The position numbers and the translations under genes were made by a program. From assembly GCA_001247695.2 (NCBI GenBank), contig LGRX02024641.1, positions 1-17,982 on the forward strand: a stretch of 17,982 bases of DNA. The letters run 5' to 3'. Positions 9,058 through 17,818 of the stretch are shown piece by piece. The notes beneath the pieces are model-generated. The model searched no databases and was not told the DNA's origin. It saw only the letters and a list, made by a program, of their open reading frames with translations. The stretch comes from Cymbomonas tetramitiformis. Its lineage: Eukaryota; Chlorophyta; Pyramimonadophyceae; Pyramimonadales; Pyramimonadaceae. Every line of letters begins with the position of its first letter. Within the stretch, counting starts at the first letter, position 1.

Positions 9058-9963
9058 TTAATAAGACCCATCGGAGTAATCATCGGAAGCTGAGTTCTCA
9101 AAATATTCATACTCATCATAAAATCCAGCACCACCAGTGTCGAAAGATGCATGGGCTTCGGCCTCCCAGGCAGCCCACTCTTCAGCAGTGTACTCTTCGT
9201 AATTTTCGTCCTCAGGTATAGCATTTCTGACATAGGAAACAGTGCCAACTGAAAAATCATTCTGCGGTAAAAATTCATCCCCAACAGGGGGCTCTAAAAC
9301 TCCGCCATAAGAGTCGCCCTGGAAACCTGTGTCCAGGGTTTCATCCTGTTCCAATCGATCGGACGAAAAATGCGGAGCGGCCAAGTGGCCATCTTGCTCC
9401 TCTTCTACTTCCTCACAACTGTCTGAATCATCGTAATACCCAGGGGGGTACTCCGATTCATCCTCCTCACTATTGTCATACTGCTCAAAACGCTGGTCCT
9501 CGATGTCCGCAGAAGGAGGCCCAGGCATAGGGGGCGCGTGAATGTAATGAACTTCACGACGCACAGGAGGGGCCTGTGCGCGCGCGCTTCTCACCCTAGG
9601 TATACTAGGTGAGGGTCTAGTGGAAGTAATCTGAGTGGAAACTGATTTATTTGCCAAAATTACCGGCGAATCTCCGACGCCTGTTTCACAGAAAGAAATA
9701 GCGGAACCCGCAACATCATCGGAAATAGCACCACCAACTGGTGTGCCCTCTGAAACAATAATCTCCAAAATGATCGGCGGGTCTGCGGTCAAACTCTGCT
9801 GAGAAATCTGCGGTGAGCGGAAAAGCGCAATAGCCTCGCTCATGGAAGTACACAAAGAGATCAACTGAGACCTCTTGAGAGTCGAGATTCTCGCAAAACC
9901 AGAGTCAATAGAATCCAAAAGAGCTAGGAGCTCTTCACTCGAAGAAATCTGAGAAGAATCCAT
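9058..9963 (-). CDS. Acidic low-complexity protein, 301 aa, possibly of a retroelement
   Basis: The frame opens at an ATG (9963, MDSSQISSSEELLALLDSID) and ends at TAA, 9058. The N-terminal ~60 residues look helical (SSSEELLALLDSIDSGFARI, LISLCTSMSEAIALF). The middle is Pro/Arg-rich (PSIPRVRSARAQAPPVRREV, PPMPGPPS). The C-terminal half is strongly acidic and rich in Tyr, Glu and Asp (EEDESEYPPGYYDDSDS, EENYEEYTAEEWAAWEAE). I recognise no catalytic domain. An acidic stretch leading to YPPG also occurs near the C-terminus of the Gag-like ORF at 10337-11977 on the same strand, so both may come from related retroelements. It could instead be a host transcription-activator-like protein. Existence of the ORF is well supported; its role is not. 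Confidence 0.55.
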   Translation of the reverse strand: MDSSQISSSEELLALLDSIDSGFARISTLKRSQLISLCTSMSEAIALFRSPQISQQSLTADPPIILEIIVSEGTPVGGAISDDVAGSAISFCETGVGDSPVILANKSVSTQITSTRPSPSIPRVRSARAQAPPVRREVHYIHAPPMPGPPSADIEDQRFEQYDNSEEDESEYPPGYYDDSDSCEEVEEEQDGHLAAPHFSSDRLEQDETLDTGFQGDSYGGVLEPPVGDEFLPQNDFSVGTVSYVRNAIPEDENYEEYTAEEWAAWEAEAHASFDTGGAGFYDEYEYFENSASDDYSDGSY

Positions 9964-10336
9964 AGAATATAACGAAAATAAGTGCGGAAACAACCCAAGA
10001 AAATCCGTAGAGCACCACTCCGTCTAATTCCCTCGCAAACCGCGAGTTCAAAGCTCGAGCGGAGAATCCGAATCTGAGTGAGCCACAAGGCGTGGACACA
10101 CTCTCCCGAAAGATATGATGAAAATAGATAAGATTCTACGCTAAAATACACAACACGCAAGCGTGAAGTGGTCCCATAACCTGCTAGAAACTCAGCAGTG
10201 CACGAGGGGGAACGCTGCCGACGGTGAAACAACGAACCAAGATAAACTCAGATTATAGACATATATACTGAGTTTGTCACACAAGCTGATCACCGAAGAT
10301 GACACACTGAATATGACACCTGACTGTACGAACTAG
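9964..10336 (-). promoter_or_regulatory. Upstream region of the acidic ORF, possible LTR or leader
   Basis: Read on the minus strand, this AT-rich stretch contains a TATA-like AGTATATATGTC (near 10260) and then about 290 nt without a long frame before the ATG at 9963. Its position, directly after the end of a Gag-like ORF and directly before another ORF, would fit an LTR plus leader. I found no second copy in the window and no clear primer-binding site, so this is a weak call. Confidence 0.25.
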
Positions 10337-10347
10337 TCAGGGTGTCA
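10314..10347. repeat. Near-perfect inverted repeat over the Gag-like stop codon
   Basis: TGACACCTGACT (10314-10325) is the inverse complement of AGTCAGGGTGTCA (10335-10347) apart from one unpaired base, with a 9-nt loop. The right arm includes the stop codon at 10337-10339. Confidence 0.6.
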
Positions 10348-11977
10348 TTTCCAGCACTGCAGTCGTCGGCGGTGCACCCCCCTCAATTTCAGTCAGGCAG
10401 ACGCCAGGAGGGTAGTTGGAGCCCTCCCCATCATCATCGGAGTCACAGACTTCAACAGGCTCAGGGTCAATGTCAAACCAGTCAGGGTGGACAGTGTTGA
10501 ATGTTTTGAAAGAACTGTCAGCAGGAGCCATTGGGCCGAGAGCCAGAGAGGCAGACGGCGGCACAAAGGTGGCACGGTTGACTTCATGCAAGTCAACCGG
10601 CTCATCACGCACAGGTGCAGAGGCCCGCGGCAGCAGCCGCTTGTCAGCGGCCGGCTCAGCGACACCACCAGCAAGCGGACCGCTGACCGCAGCAAATGCA
10701 ACACGGCCAATAGAAAGATGCTCATCAGGTGCAGACTCAGCAGAGGCAGCAGCATCCTTGAACTGCTGCAGAGCCGTAGGCTCTGGAGCAAAGGCATGCG
10801 CAGACAGCTCACAGATTTCAGGTTGCCCCACGAGAGCACACAAGTGCTCCATGGACCCTTCATCTCCAGCGTCATAGTACCGCTGGAAACGAAGGGCAAG
10901 CACGTCGGAGTCATAAGACTCGACGGCTTGGCAGTAGGATGCCGAGATGGACAATGGGTGAGTGTCCTTGTGAGGACACTCACTGAGCCAATGCTTTGAC
11001 CCAACGGCGCGGCACTTTTCGTGCCTGCACGTTGGGACAAAGGTGCCAGACCGCTTGTCAAAAGCCACCTCCGGAGAGGTGGAGTGAGCAAGCGGCTGCA
11101 CTCCAGGTCGGTGGAAGTTGCGCGGAGTGTGCCTCCCATGAGGCGGCTTGGAGCCACCCTTCTTAAGGGAATCCACATCCCGCTGCAACTTGACCAACTG
11201 AGCACTGAGCCGCTCAATGGCCGAAGCCAGGCCAGTGTCAGTGATGCAAGATGCTACAGACATGGGGCGCCCTGCAGTGCGCTTGCCCGAGAGCCGCCCG
11301 CAGCGGTACTGCTCGCGCACGCGCGCCTGCAGGGTGAGCAGACTAACAGCCGCACGCTGGTCAGCTCGAGCAAACGAGTCAACCAGCGTGGCGTAAGCCG
11401 GCCCAGACAAAGCAGAGAGGAATTGTCTCTTAACAGCGTCTTCGGGCAGCGTCTTCGGGCAGCGTCGTCAGACGCTGTGCATCCCGAAGAGAGCTGTTGA
11501 AGAGGCGAATCCCCGCATCAGGGTCACACTCGTCAGAGACCCTCACCTCAAGCAGCTCAGTTAAAGCATCGAACGGAGTCGACGCGTCAGCAAGCATACG
11601 CACCACCTCCAGGGTGGCGCGTTTGCCATCAGCAGGAACATCCGCGCCAGAAGCCTCTACCCAATTACGGGCAGGAGACCCTGGCGCAGTCAGCAGCAGC
11701 AGCACAGAGTACAAGAGTTCATTGGCAGCAGGCAGAACAAGGGTGCCAGCAGCAGTCAGGTCAAACAGGGGTGCGAATGCCGTCGACTGCAACGTGAAGA
11801 GCTGCTGCAGCTCGGATACCAATTGAGAAAAAAATGTCCGAAGCTGATCGATGTCTCGTCCCCACGGAATTTTGCAGCTTTGTCGCCCAGTACTTTCGTT
11901 GCTGCGGTTTTGGAACTTTGAACGTCAAATGAATCTCTGCGCAGAGCCGTCGCAAAAAGTTCGGCAAGAAAATGCAT
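10337..11977 (-). pseudogene. Gag-like ORF with zinc knuckle, broken by two frameshifts
   Basis: Three overlapping minus-strand frames form one protein. The first starts at an ATG (11977, MHFLAELFATALRRDSF) and runs to the A7 run at 11828-11834, where one base appears lost. The second continues (FFSQLVSELQQLFTLQSTAF) to an exact 13-bp duplication at 11434-11459 and stops at once. The third continues (LSGPAYATLVDSFARADQRA) to TGA at 10337. The last part has a short coiled segment (ASAIERLSAQLVKLQRDVDSL), then CRHEKCRAVGSKHWLSEC, a C-x4-C-x6-H-x4-C arrangement like an expanded retroviral-type zinc knuckle, and an acidic tail with NYPPG. Gag proteins bind element RNA and form particles; assignment here rests on organisation, not on a recognised family. 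No protease, reverse transcriptase or integrase is visible in the window, so the element is incomplete or non-autonomous. The class (copia, gypsy, DIRS or other) cannot be decided. Confidence 0.5.
11434..11459. repeat. Exact 13-bp tandem duplication
   Basis: CAGCGTCTTCGGG occurs twice in a row, followed by a partial third CAGCGTC. Thirteen is not a multiple of three, so the duplication shifts the Gag-like frame; with one copy the second and third segments are in phase. Confidence 0.85.
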
Positions 11978-12079
11978 AATCGATCTAAATGGAGGTTTTA
12001 TGATGTTTAGAGAGTTACTAGGCCTTATTAGGGCAATAATAAGACCCCGTGAGGAAAAAATTTTGGTTTTTTTTTTTTT

Positions 12080-13011
12080 GGTGCTCGCCGGGGGAAAAAA
12101 ACGCTGTTTTCGGGCCATTTTGAGTGGGCGGGGGCTAGAGGATTTCAGTTAGGTGACCAAATCGCGCGTTTGAAGTTCGTGGGACCTTTCAAGGACCATC
12201 ACGGGCAACTTAGTGGAAGAAATGATGAGAATATTTTTTTGGGTGCTCGCCGGGGGCCAAAATGGCTGTTTCTGGGGCCTGAGCGGGCCATTTTGCGTGC
12301 GCGGGGGCTAGAGGATTTCAGTTAGGTGACCAAATCACGCGTTTGAAGTTCGTGGGACCTTTCAAGGACCATCACGAACTACTTAGTGGAAGAAATGATG
12401 AGAAATTTTAATTTGGGTGCTCGCCGGGGGCCAAAATGGCTGTTTCTGGGGCCTGGACAGGCCATTTTGAGTGCGCTGGTGCTAGAGGAATTGGATATAA
12501 GATCGGGATCGCGTGTTTGAAGTTCGTGGGATATTTTGGGGACCCTCACTAAACACTTTGTCGAAGAAATAATGAGAAAATTTTATTTGGGTGCTCGCCG
12601 GGGGCCAAAATGGCTGTTTCTGGGGCCTGGACAGGCCATTTTGAGTGCGCGGGTGCTAGAGGAATTGGATATAAGATTGGGATCGCGTGTTTGAAGTTCG
12701 TGGGATCTTTTGGGGACCCTCACTAAACACTTTGTCGAAGAAATAATGAGAAAATTTTATTTGGGTGCTCGCCGGGGGCGAAAATGGCTGTTTCTGGGGC
12801 CTGGACAGGCCATTTTGAGTGCGCGGGTGCTAGAGGAATTGGATATAAGATCGGGATCGCGTGTTTGAAGTTCGTGGGATCTTTTGGGGACCCTCACTAA
12901 ACACTTTGTCGAAGAAATAATGAGAAAATTTTATTTGGGTGCTCGCCGGGGGCGAAAATGGCTGTTTCTGGGGCCTGGACAGGCCATTTTCAGTGCGCGG
13001 GTGCTAGAGGG
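12080..13011. repeat. 174-bp satellite, five units plus a partial sixth
   Basis: Units starting GGTGCTCGCCGGGGG lie at 12080, 12242, 12416, 12590, 12764 and 12938 (truncated near 13011). The first unit is 162 bp and the others 174 bp. Units 1-2 share GGATTTCAGTTAGGTGACC, while units 3 onward share GGAATTGGATATAAGAT, so two subtypes lie side by side; units 4-6 are almost identical. Each full unit holds an inverted repeat, CAAAATGGC...GCCATTTTG (12432-12469 in unit 3), around the palindrome GGCCTGGACAGGCC. No gene is present. Confidence 0.9.
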
Positions 13012-13251
13012 AATGATTCATAATAACATCGGAATGAAGTGTGTGCACGTTCGAACCGTGGTGTTCGGCAATTATAACATGTAGAAAGTTATCAACATGC
13101 CACAATATATTGCAAGAATGAATGCAAGCATGAAAGCACACCATGCATGCATGCAACCATGTGCATGAATATTGCAAGCATGAAAGCACACCAACACTAG
13201 CAATACTCTAAAATAACATTAACAATACGTAACAAACACATTATGTCCTAC
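13012..13251. other. Intergenic stretch with a 21-bp direct repeat
   Basis: This is the 3' flank of the minus-strand dioxygenase-like gene. TGCAAGCATGAAAGCACACC plus A occurs at 13123-13143 and again at 13173-13193, separated by ATGCATGCATGCA-type sequence. No gene is visible. Confidence 0.65.
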
Positions 13252-16200
13252 CTACCGCCGCCCAAAGTGTGGCCCCAGCACATTGCAAAACTCATCAAAA
13301 TTCAGGCTCGCATGGCTTAGATTAGGCTGGCCACCTCCTTGGTTGCCGCCCAGCATAGCAGCACGCAACATTTGCACCTGGTTCCCAGACATGGTGACGG
13401 ACATGGTTGGCTCCACCCCGTGCGGTTGCGCCTGCAACATCAGGCTGTTCATGCTTCCCCCCAGAAAGGGGCTCGCATATTGTTGTCCAAGCCCCAATCC
13501 TTGCAACTGCGCAAGCTGAACCAGAGGGTTGTTGCCAGCCGGTCCCTGAGAAGGAAAGGGGTTCCCAGTCGGATACCACGCCACCGGCATCGGAGCCACG
13601 CCAAAGCCCATACCAGCCACGGGAGGCTCAGACGCTACCGGCGGCGCAGTATCGGCAGCAATCGGCGGCGGTGTCTCGGCAGCAATCGTCGGCGCGGATT
13701 CGGCAGCAATCGTCGCCGCGGATTCGGCGGGTTTCGCATGGGCGACGACAGGTGGTTCGGGTTCAGGCTGTGTTTCTAGCTCTGCCAACTCTCGCTTCAG
13801 TTTAGCAAGTTGCAGCTTTGCTTTCACGTCAGCGATCTTCCGCAGTATTTCCTGACTTGGTGTCACGACCTCCGCCTGTGACACCAGTTCCATCAGGCCT
13901 GCCGCCCCCTCCTCCCTGCCGACGCTCACCCCGTCCACCGACCTGGTTTCCTCCGATGGCGTGCCTTGCCACAGATTCAGGGGCTCCAACGGAGAAAACA
14001 TATCCTCCTCCCACCCTGCCTCCTCCGTAGCAGTAGCAATGGGTGTTGGCAAGCTCTCTTGCGACCCCACCGGAACCCCACGGGGACCAACCTGCCTCTT
14101 GGATCTGGTTCTCGTGGTAGTTGCCGCTGCCTCATCCGCACTCCTCTTCGTCCCTGCCACCTTCCCTGCCTTAGCCTTCTTCCCTGCCTTCTGAGCAGCA
14201 GCAGCAGCTGCTGCCTCCTTCGCTGCCTTCTCAGCAGCAGCTGCTGTTGCCTTCTTCTGAGCAGCCGCCGCTGCTGCCTTTGCCTCCGCTGCTGCCTTTG
14301 CCTTCGCCTGCTGCTCTGCCTTCTTCGCTGCAACCTTGGCTGCCTCCACTGCTGCTTTCTTGCTCGCTGCCTTCTTTGTGGCTGCCTCCTTCGCCGCCGC
14401 CTGCTGCCTCGCCACCTCCTCCCGCTTTCTGGCCGCATTCTTGGCCTCCGCCGCTGCAGCCGCTGCATCCGCTGGCCCCCCATACACCGGCTTCAGCTCA
14501 CCAGCCAGAAAGTCTTCTTCTTTCTTCCAGTGGTGATTGAAGCTGGCGACCTGCTCAAAAGTGCCCGCCTTGTGCGCCTCCTGAAAGCACTTGCAGGCTT
14601 CCAGCAGAAGATCAGCAGCCTCCTTCCTTGCCTCCTCCTCGATCATAATTTGCAACCTTTTTCCGCCTTTAGCCGTGAGGCTGCTCACTCGGAACAGCAC
14701 CAAACGACGCTTTCCTGACTCCGCCCCCTCCAGACTCCACGGCCCATACACCCAACAACCCACCCCGTTCTGCGGTTTCCCAGGTTTCACCGCGGGGCCC
14801 GCAATCCAGCACTTGCTCGGGTGCTTCTCGTGCGTCACCACCCTCCCAAACGCCATATCCCCCCGAAGACTATTCCGCAGGCTCACCTTCTCGTGGAGGG
14901 TCCAGGCGATCGTGGGAGAATTACAATTTATCGCCACGCAGTAGTTAATCTCCTCATACAAAGCTCTAAAATAATATTTTGTCATCGGCGGATTAGGCAG
15001 CAGCTGTCGTGAGTCCAAGGCCTGTATCCGCGAGAGCGGACCGGACAAGGCCCGTACCGGAAACGTCACGTTCTCCGGCGGGTTCGCTCCCACCAAGTCG
15101 ATGTAAAAGTGTACGGACCAGCGCGGCCACCCCGTGTGCTTGAACTCCGCCCCGCAATGCACCAACCTCCCATGAAACACCACCACACTCCTCGCATTCA
15201 AGAAGAGTGTTACCCCCGCCAACCCCCTGCCCTCATGGGATTCCCCCACCTTCACCTTGTGCGACCCAGGGTACACCACAAACTGATACTCCTCCGTGTA
15301 CACCGTGAGCACTCCGTACTCCCCCTCGTCGTAGTGCCTCCCTTGCCGCTCCGCTCCGCAGTGCGTCATAAGGCATGTCCGTGCCATCATTCCAGAGCGC
15401 ATTTCTAAGTCCCTGCTATCCACCTCCCCCAGCTTTCCCAGCACATCCCCCCCCAACGCCTCCAACCGATTCACCAACCCTGTCTTCTCCTCCACGTCGA
15501 CAATGAACCGGTGATCGTCCGGTGTCGAGTGAACCTTCACCCCTTTCTCCTTGCACTCCATGAAGTTCTGCCGCACTTTTTTCGTCTGGTACCCTTTGTG
15601 AAACTCCTCGTGCAGGCTGTCCAGGTCCGCTTCATCTTGCATATAAGCGACGAAATAGCCGGCTCTTTCCAGCTGCGCTTGCCAATCAGGAGGGTACAGC
15701 AGGGAAGGCTCCCCTCCTGCTGCCGCGATCGCCTCCCCTGCTGCCTGCTGTGCTGGCACCTGTGCAGCCTCCCCTCCTGCTGCCGCGATCGCCTCCCCTG
15801 CTGCCTGCTGTGCTGGCACCTCTGCAGCCTCCCCTCCTGCTGCCGCGATCGCCTCCCCTGCTGCCTGCTGTGCTGGCTTCTGTGCAGCCTCCCCTCCTGC
15901 TGCCGCGATCGCCTCCCCTGCTGCCTGCACAGGTGCTGGCTCCTCTGCAGCCTCCCCTCCTGCTGCCGCGATCGCCTCCCCTGCTGCCTGCACAGGTGCT
16001 GGCTCCTGTGCAGCCTCCCCTCCTGCTGCCGCGATCGCCTCCCCTGCTGCCTGCACAGGTGCTGGCTCCTGTGCAGCCTCCCCTCCTGCTGCCGCGATCG
16101 CCTCCCCTGCTGCCTGCACAGGTGCTGGCACCTGTGCAGCCTCCCCTCCTGCTGCCGCATTCGCCTCCCCTGCTGCCTGCTGTGCTGGCTTTTGTGCAGC

Positions 16201-16904
16201 CTCCCCTCCTGCTGCCGCATTCGCCTCCCCTGCTGCCTGCTCTGCTGCCTCCTGTGCTTCCTCCTCTGACGCCTCCCCTTCTCCTATCGTCATGAAAAGC
16301 ATAGGCATGGGGACCGCTCCTGCCTCCGCTGCCTCCCCTCCTGCTGCCACGATCGCCTCCCCTGCCGCCTGCTGTGCAGCCTCCCCTCCTGCTGCCGCGA
16401 TCGCCTCCCCTGCTGCCTCCTGTGCTGGCAAGGCCAATGAGCCGGAGGGCTGCTTGTCAAAAAACGCAGGTTCAGTTTTGTACAGCCCGTGAAACGGGCC
16501 TTTACAGTTGGACCGATGGCAAGAAGCCATATCGTCCATCTCCACCCCGAGGCCAACCGCGCAACGGCCGTGAAACCCGCGTTTACAAATTCTGCATGCG
16601 TGGCCCACAGGAGCGCCCTGCGCTGCACCCTTCCCGCAAAACAGGCAGTGCTCGCGGGTAATGTCCCCGCAGCGCTTGCATTCCCCTTTGTACTGCGGAG
16701 ATTCCGTGCCGCAACCCCTGTGAAAAAGCCCTGGCATAGAGTGCACTTCGTCGCCTGCACTTCGACCAGTGGTGCCTTTCCAATGTGCGGGCAATCGGGC
16801 ACCACGCATCCTAGGCGAGGGGGGAACAGAGATTGCCTGCTCCGCCTGGGTTGCGCTTCCGCGCCGGAGGCTATTGAAAACGCTTGACTTCCACGACTGG
16901 CCAT
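13252..16904 (-). CDS. Zinc-finger/PhyH-like 2OG-Fe(II) dioxygenase protein, one frameshift
   Basis: The main frame (16809-13252, 1,185 aa) has Cys pairs C44/C47, C55/C58, C72/C75, H80/C83 and C97/C102, like RING/PHD fingers. Eleven Ala/Gly/Glu repeats follow (~130-375). The core shows GRHYDEGEYG (HxD: H492, D494), VVYPGSHK, the distal VHCGAE (H551) and PRWSVHFY (R563): the metal triad and 2-oxoglutarate arginine of phytanoyl-CoA-hydroxylase-like enzymes. An Ala/Lys-rich region (~775-910) with nuclear-type basic clusters, a short coiled coil (LRKIADVKAKLQLAKLKREL) and a Gln/Gly/Met-rich tail end the protein. The better start is the ATG at 16904 (MASRGSQAF): that frame supplies GCVVPDCPH and KCTLCQGFF, completing the first finger if one T is missing from the run at 16723-16727. 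Such enzymes hydroxylate or oxidise protein, nucleic-acid or small-molecule substrates; the target is unknown. A chromatin or DNA substrate is only inference from the fingers and basic tail. Confidence 0.75.
15704..16430. repeat. Coding 60/63-bp minisatellite in the dioxygenase-like gene
   Basis: The repeats encode AAGEAIAAAGGEAA followed by a variable linker (QVPAQQ, QEPAPVQ, QKPAQQ). Eleven copies of the core can be read, two with Asn in place of Ile; a non-repeat segment (GAVPMPMLFMTIGEGEAS) separates the first two from the rest. Unit length is a multiple of three, so copy-number change keeps the frame. Confidence 0.85.
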
Positions 16905-17047
16905 TTCTTTCTCGATAAGTATTGAGAGTATAAGTATATAGAAGATTTTAGTAACTAGGTGTTACTAAACAAACTGAGAAACTTGTGAGCACTTTCGCCA
17001 AACCGTACTGTAACTAACTTGCAAAGCTTTGAAAATGCGCATGCGCT
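16905..17047 (-). promoter_or_regulatory. Upstream region of the dioxygenase-like gene
   Basis: On the minus strand an AT-rich TATATACTTATAC lies about 25-35 nt before the ATG at 16904. A perfect 9-bp inverted repeat is at 16947-16969 and a GCGCATGCGC palindrome at 17037-17046, next to the hairpin array. This is a plausible compact promoter; direct evidence is lacking. Confidence 0.35.
16947..16969. repeat. Perfect 9-bp palindrome with 5-nt centre
   Basis: TTTAGTAAC (16947-16955), TAGGT, GTTACTAAA (16961-16969). It lies 43 nt upstream of the ATG at 16904 and has the form of a dimeric protein binding site. Confidence 0.6.
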
Positions 17048-17416
17048 TCACCGGCCGCGAGATCAGGCCAGTCACAGGGAGACTTTGATCTCGCGGCCGG
17101 TGACATCTTCTTGCGCAATTATACCATAATCTGATGTGTACAAAGAAAAATTTCACCGGCCGCGAGATCGGTCCAGTCACATCGGAGCTTAGATCTCGCG
17201 GCCGGTGACATCTTCTGCGAAATTATACACAATCTGATGTGTAAGAAGAAAAATTTCACCGGCCGCGAGATCGATCCAGTCACAGGGAGACTTTGATCTC
17301 GCGGCCGGTGACATCTTCTTGCGCAATTATACCATAATCTGATGTGTACACCGAAAAGTTTCACCGGCCGCGAGATCAGTCCAGTCACATCGGAGCTTAG
17401 ATCTCGCGGCCGGTGA
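17048..17416. repeat. Array of four 56-nt hairpins with alternating loops
   Basis: The arm TCACCGGCCGCGAGATC and its exact complement GATCTCGCGGCCGGTGA form 17-bp stems with 22-nt loops at 17048-17103, 17153-17208, 17256-17311 and 17361-17416, spaced 103-105 bp. All stems are identical. Hairpins 1 and 3 share a loop ending CCAGTCACAGGGAGACTTT; hairpins 2 and 4 share CCAGTCACATCGGAGCTTA. The linkers (ACATCTTCT...ATAATCTGATGT) are also conserved, so the array looks like two rounds of duplication of an A-B dimer. It lies between the divergent genes at 16904 and 17501. Confidence 0.9.
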
Positions 17417-17500
17417 TGCGTGTATGCGTGAACTAGCCCTGAACGGGCATAACACCGGACGCGAAAGTGCAAACTCGAAAGACTTAAACTCTCAAGTATC

Positions 17501-17683
17501 ATGAAGTGCGACTATTGCAATAGGAGAGCAAGAGTGCACGTATGGTTTGGACCTGATTGCTATCTGTGCGATATTACCGACTACCAGTACGCGCTCGCTT
17601 GTCTACCTTGCGCTTGGGATGTCTTGATGGAAGCAGAGGGCCTGGACGATTATAGGGGGGTGAATTGGGAACTGCTTTTTTAA
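17501..17683 (+). CDS. 60-residue protein with three CxxC pairs
   Basis: A short frame from ATG 17501 to TAA 17683 encodes C3-x2-C6, C20-x2-C23 and C34-x2-C37 within the first 40 residues, then an acidic end (MEAEGLDDYRGVNWELLF). The first two pairs, 13 residues apart, look like a treble-clef or zinc-ribbon site. I recognise no named family. It lies about 85 nt after the last hairpin of the array and is divergent to the dioxygenase-like gene, so both could use one control region. A frame this short can occur by chance, but the regular Cys spacing argues against that. It may also be the first exon of a longer gene. Confidence 0.5.
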   Translation: MKCDYCNRRARVHVWFGPDCYLCDITDYQYALACLPCAWDVLMEAEGLDDYRGVNWELLF

Positions 17684-17818
17684 AAACAAAGTCAGAGAGA
17701 GTACAACAGCGGACCGCCCTACTACTGCAGTATGGAACTGATTTAGACTTTAAGGGGGGAACTAATTGCATAGGTTCCCACCTGTGGCTTTGGCCACACC
17801 CAACAGCTAGCGGGGACA
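17684..17818. other. Short intergenic or intronic gap
   Basis: No gene is visible. A GCATAG|GTTCCC near 17772 could serve as a splice acceptor, after which the + strand is open to the window end. Confidence 0.3.

Noticed and set aside
11978..12118. N-terminal extension of the Gag-like ORF (MARKQRFF)
   Set aside because: The frame is open, but it runs through a T homopolymer and the first satellite unit and gives a poly-Lys peptide; the ATG at 11977 is more likely.
13966..14718. Leu/Cys-rich + strand frame and an Arg/Gln-rich minus frame over the same DNA
   Set aside because: Shadows of the Ala/Lys-rich segment of the dioxygenase-like protein.
15511..16295. Long + strand frames with repeated Leu/Pro/Cys peptides
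   Set aside because: They are antisense shadows of the Ala-Gly-Glu repeats; the minus frame has the domain content and full length.
15700..16430. Repeated GCGATCGC sites resembling cyanobacterial HIP1
   Set aside because: They all come from the same coding minisatellite (Glu-Ala-Ile-Ala codons) and say nothing about origin.
17048..17416. CRISPR-like array
   Set aside because: The repeats are palindromic and evenly spaced, but the intervening segments are homologous to each other rather than unique, and the context is eukaryotic.
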